From Andrena cerasifolii (lineage: Eukaryota > Arthropoda > Insecta > Hymenoptera > Andrenidae): DNA of 64,000 nt. This document shows, one piece after another, positions 38,401-50,400 of the stretch (the stretch's first letter is position 1; each line of letters opens with the position of its first letter). Position numbers and translations under genes: made by a program. The stretch covers positions 20,349,433-20,413,432 of the forward strand of contig NC_135120.1 of NCBI RefSeq assembly GCF_050908995.1, read 5' to 3'. The notes under the pieces were generated by a model, which saw only the letters and a list, made by a program, of their open reading frames with translations, was not told the origin of the DNA and did no database searches.

Positions 38401-41400
38401 TTCAAAGCAGAGAAGGTAACCTCGTTTCTCGCGGACGAAACTTTCTTCTTCTCGTCGTCTGCCAGCGCGCTCCCCTCTTTGAATTGACATCGCGACATCA
38501 GACGATGCCCTCGACCCTAAAGGGATTTCGTCGAGCAGGCTACCGGCGAATAGCCCCCGCTGCTATTTAAATAATGTTGCTCCAAGTGCACCGGCCAATC
38601 GGCAATCACCTGCCCGCCTGTCTCAGAGCATCATAATTTATTTGCATCTGTTCATTCTATATTCACGTTGCAGTGGATGTTGGAGCGTGTTTAGTTAACT
38701 GAGGGCCCCAATTTCCCAAGATAACGAGACTGCAAAAGTATAGTCTAAATTTCATCCCCACTTCCTGTACAAACACACTTGGTCCTCCTGAATGTCTCAC
38801 TACGGCAGTGCATTAAAAGTAAAAATTATGATATTTAACGTAGTTCCTCGCTCGCTTGTAACCAGGACAAATAAAACACAGACAGAACGAGGGAAAGAAG
38901 AAGAACAAAAGGGGGACGGCATCTCTGGTACGAAATATCCGAATTAAAAGGAAGTCAAAGAAGGCTATTTGCTCCGGTGACCATTTTCGTTAGCATTCAG
39001 AAGGCTTTCAGGGTGGTAATTGTCGAAATTGCTCGGCTCGCCCGAGCAGAAAACGTGACAGCAAACCACCCCCGCGCGACAGAAGTTGCGAGTCCCGTGA
39101 ACCCTTTTAACAACAACCTGAAGCAGAGAGGCATCAGCTGTCTGAAGTCCCGACTGGAGTGCCTTCAGCCTTGATTGCAACGATTCATAGCGGCGAGGAT
39201 CTTTTGGGGGTTCATCCTCCCTTTCTATTTTCCGTCTCCGTCTAACCGCTCACCCTTTCGCCATCCTTTACCGCCGGCCTTCCAATCCTCGCGGCATTGG
39301 ATCGCTCGTTACGGCTGAAAAAGTGGAATTTACGCGGAGATGACCGCAACGCCACTCCGGCAAATGCTGGAGGAATGTAACGACGGGAAGGGTGTTCTTT
39401 TCCCGGAGGCCACTAGCTCATCCGTAACGACAGTTTGGACAAATTCGCCGTTTCCCCAACGATGCCGGGTTAAATCGCCTAGCCCCGCTGAAACTAACGC
39501 CAGAAATGCTTGGAGTTGTCGCGGTTCAAATTAAAGCCAGTTATCCTGCGCGCGAGTATTCGAGCTGCTCCTTCTTCGTGCTTCTGCGAAAGCTAATTGT
39601 TGCTCCGGTGCTGTGAACGTGGATGGTATATTGGTTTCTAGAAAGCTTTGGAATATTTATAAGAGTCTACCTTTCGAATTTTTGTAATAGTTTAGTGTTT
39701 GTATTTGAAACCTTAGAAGGCTCTCTTTATATCACACCCTTATTTTACAAGGCGGGAACAGATTGTTTTCTCGGAGGAAGACTGTTCGCAGAGGCGCACG
39801 ATTCGAATGTTCTTTTTAGGAGCCTATTCGAACGCCACAAAGGTAATACCACCGACGAACCCGAGATCTAGATCCAAGGGTGCGATTCCTACTCGCCTGG
39901 TGAAACGAGGAGCTTCAATTTCAGCTGCTACCACCGAAGCAACGTTGCGACGCGTGCGCGATCATTAGCGGGTACTTTCGGCTCGCCCCGCTCGATATTG
40001 GGCTTAAAACCCGAATCCTTATCCTCGAAGGATGCGATAGGGCTCCGGGTCAAAGGCTAGTCCCTCGACTATCTGGTTCAACTCGGGGGCATTAGTCGAC
40101 AAGTGCATTAGTCGGCATAACTCAGCCGCTATCGCGGCGCTATGTAAATGGCTGAGTTGTTGCTCGGTATTCCGGGGCAGAGATAACAATTTCTCGTCGG
40201 CAACATACGCTACGATGGATTCTGGATATCGCTTGCGGCGGAATTGCGCCAAGTTTCGCATAAGTGTGGAATTTGCATTTCAGCGCAACATCGGAAATTG
40301 ATTCTCCAAGACAGCTGTGTTTAGACACGTCGACGCGTAAACTAGAATGCCATACCTCCGATATTTTCACCCGAGTCGCTTATTAATTGCCTTTTAAAAC
40401 GACCGTGCTCGGAGCCTCGATTTTAATTAACCATTCTTTAATTAGATCCTAGTCGCTGCACACGCGGAGAAACGTAGTTCGTATGAGCACTGTTTTCACA
40501 ATCCTTCACGGTTCTTTCGATAATGGAGGCTTTTCATTTGTTTCCACATTCTCGACTGGCTCGACACTAGGGTAGATGCACCATTTGTGGTCACTTTAAG
40601 GTATTGTACCTGTTTTATTATTATTATTATTATTATTATTATACACGGGGAAAAAACCCTTTAGAGTACATAATATACAGGTAAATACAAGTGAGATTAA
40701 ACCATCCGCGTACTACAAAACAATAAAACGCTACAGCGAGGTTTAAAGGTTATACTAAGAGTTGGACAAACAATTGATTCCGAAATGAATTTTGAGATAT
40801 AGAGAACAAATCTATATCCGCGAGGCACTGATTGACCTCCTCCATGACACAGCAGTATAGTGGTGATATTCCGGTATCTTTGGCTTAAAGAGGGGTCTCA
40901 GACGCAATGACCGTTCAGGGGCGTGAAAACGTAACGATGCAACGAGCTCGTGACAATCAATCTGACCGTGAATAATCCTATATACAGAAACATCAGGTCG
41001 CGAAAAGAAACGACGGTCACTGAGGGTAGTGAGCCTCGTTTTGAGTAAGGCAGGACCATAATCATGGTCGTAGAACCGCATAGGGCAGCCAGTTGCCCTC
41101 AAGACCAGCCTGAGGAACTCATGCTGGACACGTTCAATTAAGTTAACATAATGCCTATGCCTTGGGCTCCAAATTACCGACGCATATTGTACCTGCGGCC
41201 TAACAAGTGCTACATACAACAGCTTCAGAGACTTCATCTGCCTGAAGTGCTTTGCAAATCGAACAATAAACCCCAGGGTTTTCATTGCTTTGCACGTAAT
41301 ATTCCGGTAGTGGCTCCGGAAATCTAGTCTATTCGTAAACGTAACACCGAGGTCACTGGCTTCGTCCACCTCAATCAATGGGGCGTCACAAAGGCTATAC

Positions 41401-44400
41401 GACGACAAAATGACACTCCTAGCTCTATGAGTTCTCACCGCCACACTTTCCGCCGTGTTTAGATGCATCGTATTGGCGGTACACCACTGCTCGAAGCTAC
41501 CGAGGTTATCTTGCATCTTGACAAAGTTTTGGCCACTTCTTAAAAAACCTTATATTTTAATTAACTTTTTAACTTGTAACCTTATATTTCTGGCGGTGTA
41601 CTAAACAAAATATTTACGATGTGAAATTCTCCGCATAATAATGATCTGCGAGCAATTTAAAAATAAGATAATTATGCACGTGGCCAAAAGCAGTGCAGTG
41701 GCCACAAACGGTACATCTACCCTATTCTCATTGTTCACGTTATTTATTCTACCCTCTATGCTCACGCTGCTCGCGCTATTTACGTCGCTTGCAATACGCC
41801 AGTACCATTCCAACTCTGCTCCCTACACCGTGCCTACGCCATTCCATGCAGGGGAACAGCTGATCCAGAAATTCAGAAGTGGTCGAGAGGTACAACTTAA
41901 AGCAGCGAAAGGCTACGGCGAGTGTCTGAAACGACGCATTAGTTGCCCGCGGAAAGAAAGTTCGTGGAACCCGATTCTGACTGGGGTTGGAAAACGGTTT
42001 TATGCAAGTCGCAAGAAAAGAGGCTTGCCAACTCCACTTGGGGGAAGGACTTTGCCTCCGTGGCGCTTGCTTTCTTTCTTCGTCTGCTACCTTTTTCTTT
42101 TCGACATCGGTGCATTCCCTTCGTCGACGACCTTCTCTTCAAAGCGTTTCGCAGTACAACTCGGGCAACTTTCTGTTCGGAGTTATCGGAGGTCTCTGGC
42201 ATATCTGCGCGCTTGAATACTAGTCTCGTACATGTACTTACACGCAAAGGCTTCACTATTTCATCGCGCATTTTATTTTCATTGCTATTATTGTTTCGAA
42301 ATAATAATATTCGTTTAAAAATTAGAAGATACCCAGTCACTCTCAGTTGCAGTCTCACATAAACCTATAATTAATACTGTTCGAAATTGTAATAACGTTC
42401 AGTTTTGAACCTGATAATGTACACGTCCGATTGCTGGCACACGACTTGTCTTTCGTCCTCGTTTTGTCTCCGTCTCTTGGTCTCCCAGTCTCTCCGTCGC
42501 TCCTAGTGTCGAACTTTGCACCTCGAATCCACGCTTCTCTGATTTCTGTTATGTTAGTCTCTGTCCTACTTCTATCCCGCTCTCGCTCTCTCTCTCTCTC
42601 TTAATTCGCAACCGGCAATCTCGCATCAAAGAAAAACAACTCAACGGATTTTCTCACTCGAATCAATCCCAATTTATTTCACCACAATCTAGTACATTCT
42701 CAAACAAATACAGAAGGTGAGGTGACTTTGTAAACAACATCAGCTTACATACGGATTCAAAACATTGTAAAAATCTTCACGCAAACATATATGTACATGA
42801 TACTACTAGACTTTGCTTATAATCTCTTTCGTGCCAAATGAAACATCTATCACACTTTACACGCGTACGCATTATTCGCTAGGGAGTGCGTCCGAACATA
42901 TACGGACCACTTCCCCTTACCGTCTGACACTCTGCGTCTTTCTCGCTTTTCAGTCGAATAAAACTCGAGTGTTTGCTGAGTACATACAATTTAATCTCAA
43001 TCCACTCGCATTACCTCGATACTCCTGCCATTACCCTATGTTTCAATGAAAGGGATCTACAAGGGATTCCTCTAATGCCGATAGTATCAGTCACAGCTCC
43101 ACTGTCTACACCAGCCATCGAAGTACGTTTCCCTATCACAAGGAGGATCGTCGCAAAACACCGCCCCCGCTTATCATCTTGTCGCGAGGTATTACAGCCG
43201 TTTGAGGTATCAGCGCAATTACGTATCGTGCGGAAATCTCTTTGTGGGAACTGTTGCCTGGTCGAATGGCAGGAGCGATAGTGGTGTATTCCCACCTTCC
43301 GACGTTTTGTTCCGTAAAAGTTGCCTGGCCACCCGAGCCACTGACCGCAGCTCTCTCTCTCTCTATCTCTCTCTCCGTCTCTCGAGCATTCTCTAAGGAG
43401 GTCGACGGGCGGCTGTGACAGTAATTGGAGACAAATAGAGAAAAGACTTTTGATAGCTGGCGCAACGGTGGCTATCCCTGTGCCTGCCGCGGCGCGAGCG
43501 GTCGGACCCCGTTTCTTTAAAGGATATTGGCCTTTGCCTTGGACGGACAAAGTGACCGTGTTGATTCGATTTAAACGAGCCTGCGGCGGGCAAGCAGCGG
43601 CGTTACCTCGTTTAACGAACCGATTATAAACGCGCCGGAACTGGTGGAAGGCATTCGACGGGAGATATATTCGAAGTGCTATTCGATTAGCCTGGATACG
43701 ACACCGCGATTTAACGTGGCATCGCGGGCGACTATTTCCAGCGGACAATTTCCAGCGTGACGTCAGCAGTCCTCGCGGTACGGAGTCGCTGGAAAAAGTG
43801 TAATGCCTCTTAGAGCCTGGCATTTTTGTCGATAATAATATTCCATCCGGAAGATTTATGCTCGTCACGAAAATAGGATCGCTCCGATCCTCCTCCGGGA
43901 AGCGGATATCAGAGGGGAGGTTACTCGAAACGCCACGGATAGTTAAAATCGAGAGGGGAATTTTCACGTTCCCCTTGTAACCTGTCAATCGAGGAGCGTC
44001 GCGCGGTGGCGAATATAGCTGACGCGAAATAACGGGACGAAGTTATTAACCCGCACTCAGCGTGGAAACGAATCTCACCTCCCAGGGAATGCACACAGTA
44101 GTTCATCATTGAATCGTTTCTATTCAGAAATCGATGAAAAGGAGTAAATAAATGTAAACAGTATCGATGCAGCAGAAGACCGTCAAAGTGCATCGCTCTG
44201 GGAAACGTTTCAGTATAGCAGAATGATCCGAGAGGGTAAAAGGGTGAAACGAGAGCGTTTAAGGGCTCATGCTCAGTCAGGAGGCCGAAAAAAAGGGTGG
44301 TCTTCAAATACTAGATAATATAATATAATATGTAAATTCTTTTGAATTTTTTATTTGAGATGATCGACTTTCGAGCAGCAGTGGTCACCGCAGAAGCCTT

Positions 44401-47400
44401 TATTTTTAGAGAACCTTCGAGTGATTGACAATAACTTAGTTATTGCTAAATATTTTTAAATAAAAAAATTACGATGCACGGTACTAGATGCAATCCTTAA
44501 AAGGAAAAAAGATTTTTTGAGAAATGTGTTATAGCTATTGAGTAAAAAATTTCCAAAAACCACCCTTTTTTTCGGCCTCCTGATTGAGCACGACCCCTTA
44601 AAATGTGGCACGGGAATTAGTCGCCGAGTGGAGAGCCTGTAATTAGGCAGACGTGGAAACAGAGAAGGTAGGCGGTTTTCCCTTTCGAAGGTTCCATTCC
44701 ATTACCGTTGTCAGGGCGCCAGGCAACTGTCGCGGGATTGGAACGGGGTTAACAGCCCCGTTGTCACGATGTAGGCAGCAACGGGGGCAAGTAGGGATGA
44801 AAGTAGACGATATTGTCACGTTCCAAACCGCGGCGTTATAAACGTCTTAACGTCCTTAATAAGCCTGTTGTAGCGGCACTAAGGATTATTGGCCCCCGGG
44901 TATTCTCTGGCACCCCTTTCGTCTTTTCGGTTGCCGTTTCGCGGACGAAATTCGAGGGAAGTTAACGACGTCGTTGGCTGGGGGGATACAGCCTAGAATG
45001 GGGCTGGCAGCTTGTAAGAAGATGGAGCTTTAATAAAGACTGCTGTAATATTAAAGGGGCGGATTGCCGGCGCCGCAATGCGCCCCTGCGAATCACGCGA
45101 CTCCCGAATGCCTCGCATTCCCCCGTAATGTGCCAACCCCTGTTACCCAGCCAAATATTTTCCTTGCACTCGCGAACTCAATGTTTCCCAGGGACGTCTC
45201 CCTGCATCGTTTCGCTGCGCTGCTGTAGGATCATCCTAATCTCATCCCCCAATTGACATTTCCTAGTCGTAGAGCAGTGTCACCTCTTTCAACCATAATC
45301 CAGAGCTTCAAACACACCTCGAAGCTTGTAACCACAGCATTGCTTGCACTTGAAATAGATTAACCAGTGAAGTCTGTAACTACAGAAGCTGTGGTACTTT
45401 CATCGAGGAACCCGTGCTCATAGCTTTGTAACATCAGAAATTTTAAACGAGCAGAATTATTAAGCGCGAAACTAAATATAGGCAAGCTGGAAAGCGAAAG
45501 TATCGGTGTTTCGCGTTCGGTTAATTAACGAGCCAGTGCTCTTCGATCAATGGACGTCCCAATTATGGAAAGCTCCGTTTCGCAAGGTAAAGGTATCGAT
45601 TAACGAGCCCGCGTTGAGAATCGTCGTGCAACGACGAATTCATTGAAAGGAAGTTCCGCGAAATCGCGATCGTATCAGGGTGCCGCGCCATTGAGTTCAC
45701 GAGAGGTCCGTAACAGAAAGAAGCTCCAGATACACGTACACTTGACCCTAATAATGCCCCGTGAAAGGGATCGCACTTATCAGTTCCGTGGCCATCGCAG
45801 CGCGTAATAAAGGGACACTTTTCACACGCCGGGATTCGGTTCGCTGGTAGTGCCGCCTTTTTCCGTTCCGTTCCCTTCGTCGTACGCGCGATATTAATGG
45901 TCGTATCCCGTGATAAGGTAATCGCGCTGCCGCGTCTGCTCGCCAGAGATATCCCTCTTGATACTCGTATACCTTATGTTAATGTCTCCCCGCGCGAACC
46001 GTGTCTCATTTATGGGTAGGCAGAGACGCGAGCGGACGCAGTTCCGCGGTTACGACGTCGTTACCGTATCGGTGTACACGTCGACGAAAGGGGGTGACGG
46101 TTTTAGAGGGGAGGTTGGATCTGAGGTCGCAGGGGACAGCGATCCTGGAACGCCGCGTTTATCCAGGACGTCGGGCTGGCGGATAAATTGAGCATCAAGT
46201 GTGGTGGCTGGTATGTTTTCTTTAGTGCTACTGTGAATCACTCGTGCTGAGGGAGGTTAACGTAGTCGCTGGAGTAAAATGGGCAGCACGGTGTAAGGGG
46301 ATGGATGTGCACTGTGATACTTGAAGCCTATTGATGGGGTTTTTAAACACGATAAAGGGTGGAGAGTGGTAACTAAACGGTGATAATTAATCGGAGAGCC
46401 ATGATTGACTCCGACAAGCTGAAGTTCACAATTCCACGCCCATGAACATGGTAGCAAATTCGATTTAATTAATCCCCACCAGGGCGGAGCGACCTAAGTA
46501 AGGGGATGCTTCGCGTGAATATCAACAAATGAGGTATTCCACGTCAAAACGAATAGATGAAAACTTTAGTTTCACCGACTCTTTTAAAATTTACAGCATT
46601 TGTCGATAACCTTGCACAAACAATGTATACTGAATTTCAACGGCCTATGTCAAATAGTTGTCGAAATATTTAATGTTAATGTGGTTGGGAACGACGTCAA
46701 ATCGCGATTTGAAACTTTGACATCGATTACTGTTAAGTTTATTAACAATCAACAAAACATTCTATATACGGTTTGAGAAAGAATTCCTTCGGCTTTAAAA
46801 TGAATATAAGACGGTGGCATTATCTTTAAAAATGACCGAGATATTACAGTTTAAGTGATGACGCGTCAGTCGATTTTGAATTTTCGAAACTTTAACATTA
46901 AATATTTCGAAAACTATTTGACATAGGTCGTTGAAATTCAGTATACATTGTTGTTACAAGGTTATCGACAAATGCTGTAATTTTTAAGGGAGTCAGTGAA
47001 ACTAAATTTTTCATCTATTCGTTTTGACGTGGAACAGCTCAAATGTAGGTACACGTCTGGAGCAGCTGAGGTGGAATCTGTAAGTACATGTAAAGAGAGA
47101 AGCGAAGGTGCCGATGGAATAAGTCATCCAACAGCTGTACCAAACGAAACGTAATGAAACTGCTGACTCTCCTAAAGACGATCGAATGCGGATAGACGAA
47201 CTTTCGTAATCGATTGGTAGACGGTAGACTCGCTATCCTCGAATGCGCAATGAACTCTCATATACTCACATCGCTGACAGCCCAACTTTTGTTCGTCTTC
47301 CCCGATTGCCAGTGATCCACCGTATAATATAACAGAATTAATTAATTTGCGGGTGTACCGACATTACGTGGTCAACCGCATATCCGCTTCACCAGTTAGC

Positions 47401-50400
47401 GCGTGTAACATATACATCCACACCGATGTTACGCGCACGCGGGCGTGTGTGTTGCACAGGATCAGCAAAAAAGAGGAATCGAGAGGAGCGCATTATCGCC
47501 GCGCGATATTTATGTTCGCGATTTACGGCGTGCGAAAGTTCGCGTTAACGAAATTTTTAATCACACCGCGCCACCGGCGTAATAAAGCGGTGTGCATTCG
47601 GGGAGTTGAAAATTGGAGTGGAGGGCACCGATACAGATCGATAACTCGATAATCGGAAGAATTCGCGGTGGCCAGATGGGGGGGAAAATAGATTAACTGG
47701 ATGAGCGCTCGAGGATCCGAATACTCGATGCGATGAAGGTGTTTCGGTGGGAAAGCGAGCGAAATCAAAGGAGCGGTCTCGACAAGACTCGCCCGGAGTC
47801 CTCCCGTTAATTACACGCATCTGCGAGTACGGAACGGCTGGGAAAAGTGAAAGGAACTCCGGGCCGTTGCGAGAGAGGGCGAGGTGGCAACTGGCGGCGA
47901 AAGAAGGGGATGAGCCGCCTCGGAGTAACGAGGGAACTCCTGCGGAACTACCGCCTCATATAATCAATTAGAACTCTTGAACGAGTGGGATGGTAATGGA
48001 GTTGAGCTAAGTACAAACTGGAGCAACCTGGCGTCGACTCGAACGAACGTATCAACCACCGCCCCCTTTGCCCGGATCGGCTCCTGCACCCTGTCCACCC
48101 TCGGCGCAAACCGAGATCCTCGACATTTTCAGGATTCATTCCAATATTACGCGTCGAGATTCCATTATCATTTCTAACGACGAGTAGAACAGAGAAGAGC
48201 TCGTGTAATATGTAACAGTGATTATGTTGGAATAATACAGAGGTGCCAGAAATTCCGCCTACTTCACCGCCTTCGCTTTAGTCCCCTTTCCTCGTTCCCA
48301 GAATGAGCTATAGCCCCCAGTTAGGATAATCGACGCTGGACGGTTTTTTCGAAATTGGCCATTATCCCTGTCCATAACTTTGATGGACGTTGGAGACGCG
48401 CGAAAGAATCCATCGCGAAGTGGCCGAGGTAATCTCTGTTATCTTAAGTAGACCTTCGTTTATGGCTTCTCGGTTCTCGAAGCGGCCACTTTCGACTCCT
48501 TCCTCATCCCCTTGACGTTGACAGAGTATTGTCCCACGACCGAGATTTTCCCTGGACCGCCCTCGGCTAAGCGGATAGGGTAGATAAGAGGTTGGTGGAC
48601 AGGACCCTTTGAAAACGTCAACTTGTTGTTTATCTTACACCGATTTCGCTTGCGCCCGTTCACCTCCTATCAATCTCGCGCCAAATTATATCAGTTCTGA
48701 TCTCTAATAGAAAGAATTTTACATATCGTGTTTGTTCCACGCTGCTATATGATTGTACACCGTCGAACATACCTATATCAAGTTTTCATATCGAACGTAG
48801 TTATGAATTTTCCAGAAGCATTACTTTACAGTATGAAAGCTTCAATAGTGCTTTCTTCTATTCGTATTCCTTTTATTACCCGGATGATCTATCGTTTTCT
48901 GATATAGCCTTCACGTGGAAAGTCATATTCATCAATGTCGGCCACGCCACGGTAATTACAGTCCAAATTTGATAATAACACCGGCGCATGTGTTGGCGTT
49001 GCTTCGCTGCATCCTTGAACCATCCGTAAAATGTATGAAATTAGTGGATCGGGCGTGTGTAGCGGTGCTTCATTAACGGTGACGTAATTTATTGCCGCGC
49101 TGGACAGTTAATAATGATGAGAATTTAATGGCATCGGGAAGCTTCGAAATTTTCCGAGCGGACGTTAATCATTTTTCGATCGTAGGAATATGCGTGGCTG
49201 AACGGCCGCCCGTTGTTAATCACTGTGTCATCCGTCTATAGGAAATTAATGTAGCCAAATGGACAGATGTTGCTGTCCCGTTAATCGAAATTAATACGTC
49301 CAGATAATTACGCGAAATGTCTGCCTCGGCATTGAACGCTATCTACTTACTGCGCGGCCCTTACAATGCCAGTTGCCACGAGCACGTTAATTCGGAACGC
49401 CGGTAGCCACGAAAAGTAGCGTTTCAGACCACCGGAGCTAATTCTCCATAGAAATGTGAAAGCCGATTACAGCTATTGGCAGGCTAGAAAATGAAGCTTT
49501 AACGGAGGTATCGCACCAACAGCCACCGGCATCGTTGCAAATCAGCGCAGATCACCTACTTCCCAGAATGCTGCATAGGCACGCGGCAATCGCACCGAAG
49601 AATCCGGGAATCGTCGGGATTGAACCGACCTCTCCGGCGCGATTGAAACTTCCTCGAACTGATCCCATTTAACGAAGCGCCGTCGGAAAGTTCTGAATTA
49701 AAAGGGACCCCAAAATTTCTCATTTCGATCAGTGTCCGTATCCGTAACGGTGATCTGCCAGTTAACTCGTTAGGGACGACCGATCCGTCGTGACCGCCGG
49801 GGTCCGTAAATTCCCCAGGCACACCTGTTTCTCCGACTCTACCGGCTCTATTGGCTAGAATAGAGGGTAGGAGCGGTGGAGCGGTAGAAAGAGGAGAGGG
49901 TAAACAGGAGTAGAAAGGCGCGGTGAACTCGGCTGCCACACACGAATCCTTGATCTCGGGGCGATCCTTGGGAGTCTCGGCACATACGGATCTCCGGATC
50001 GAGGCGATCCTGGAGAATCTCCGTTATTCACTGGCGGCGTGGCTGCCAATAACTTGGCCAGAGACTCTCTTCTCTTTCAATTCGCCTGTCCCTTTTGGCT
50101 CACGTGCTCGCTTGCCCTGTCCGTCATCGCGTGCGCGCGGTGTAAGAGATCCCTTCAAGTTAGCTTCCACCGGCGCTTTCTGCGGCAACCTTCTCGTTTT
50201 ACGCCGCTAAATCCAATTTCAGCATCGCGCCGCCCCCCGACGAAGGGGATCGGCATTGTGCCCCACCGCCTTTTCCCCAGGACGAACGGTTGATATTTTC
50301 TCGGTGTAATCTCCTCTCGTTAAGCAGCCCGTTCGAACTTTCGAGAGGTGGCGTGCCACTTCGGTGAATATCATCTTCGAATCGATTTCGGGGTGGGAGA

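Larger units (their letters stand above)
40570..41722. mobile_element. TA-flanked inverted repeats enclosing a LINE remnant (nested elements)
   Basis: The left end GGGTAGATGCACCATTTGTG is an inverted copy of the right end (CACAAACGGTACATCTACCC), with about 24 of 27 bases matching. TA is on each side (40568-40569, 41723-41724). Between them sits a minus-strand LINE fragment with its (TAA)n tail. The simplest reading is a short Tc1-like element that received a LINE insertion. Confidence 0.65.

Noticed and set aside
41641..42362. Overlapping frames of 191, 139 and 139 codons
   Set aside because: They overlap in several frames and both strands, and the first starts inside the inverted-repeat element. 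No domain is visible.
43011..43988. 325-codon minus-strand open frame, the longest in the window
   Set aside because: It lies in GC-rich DNA, includes a translated CT microsatellite, changes character along its length and shows no domain. Shorter frames overlap it on both strands. Length alone is weak support; it would need a transcript or conservation.
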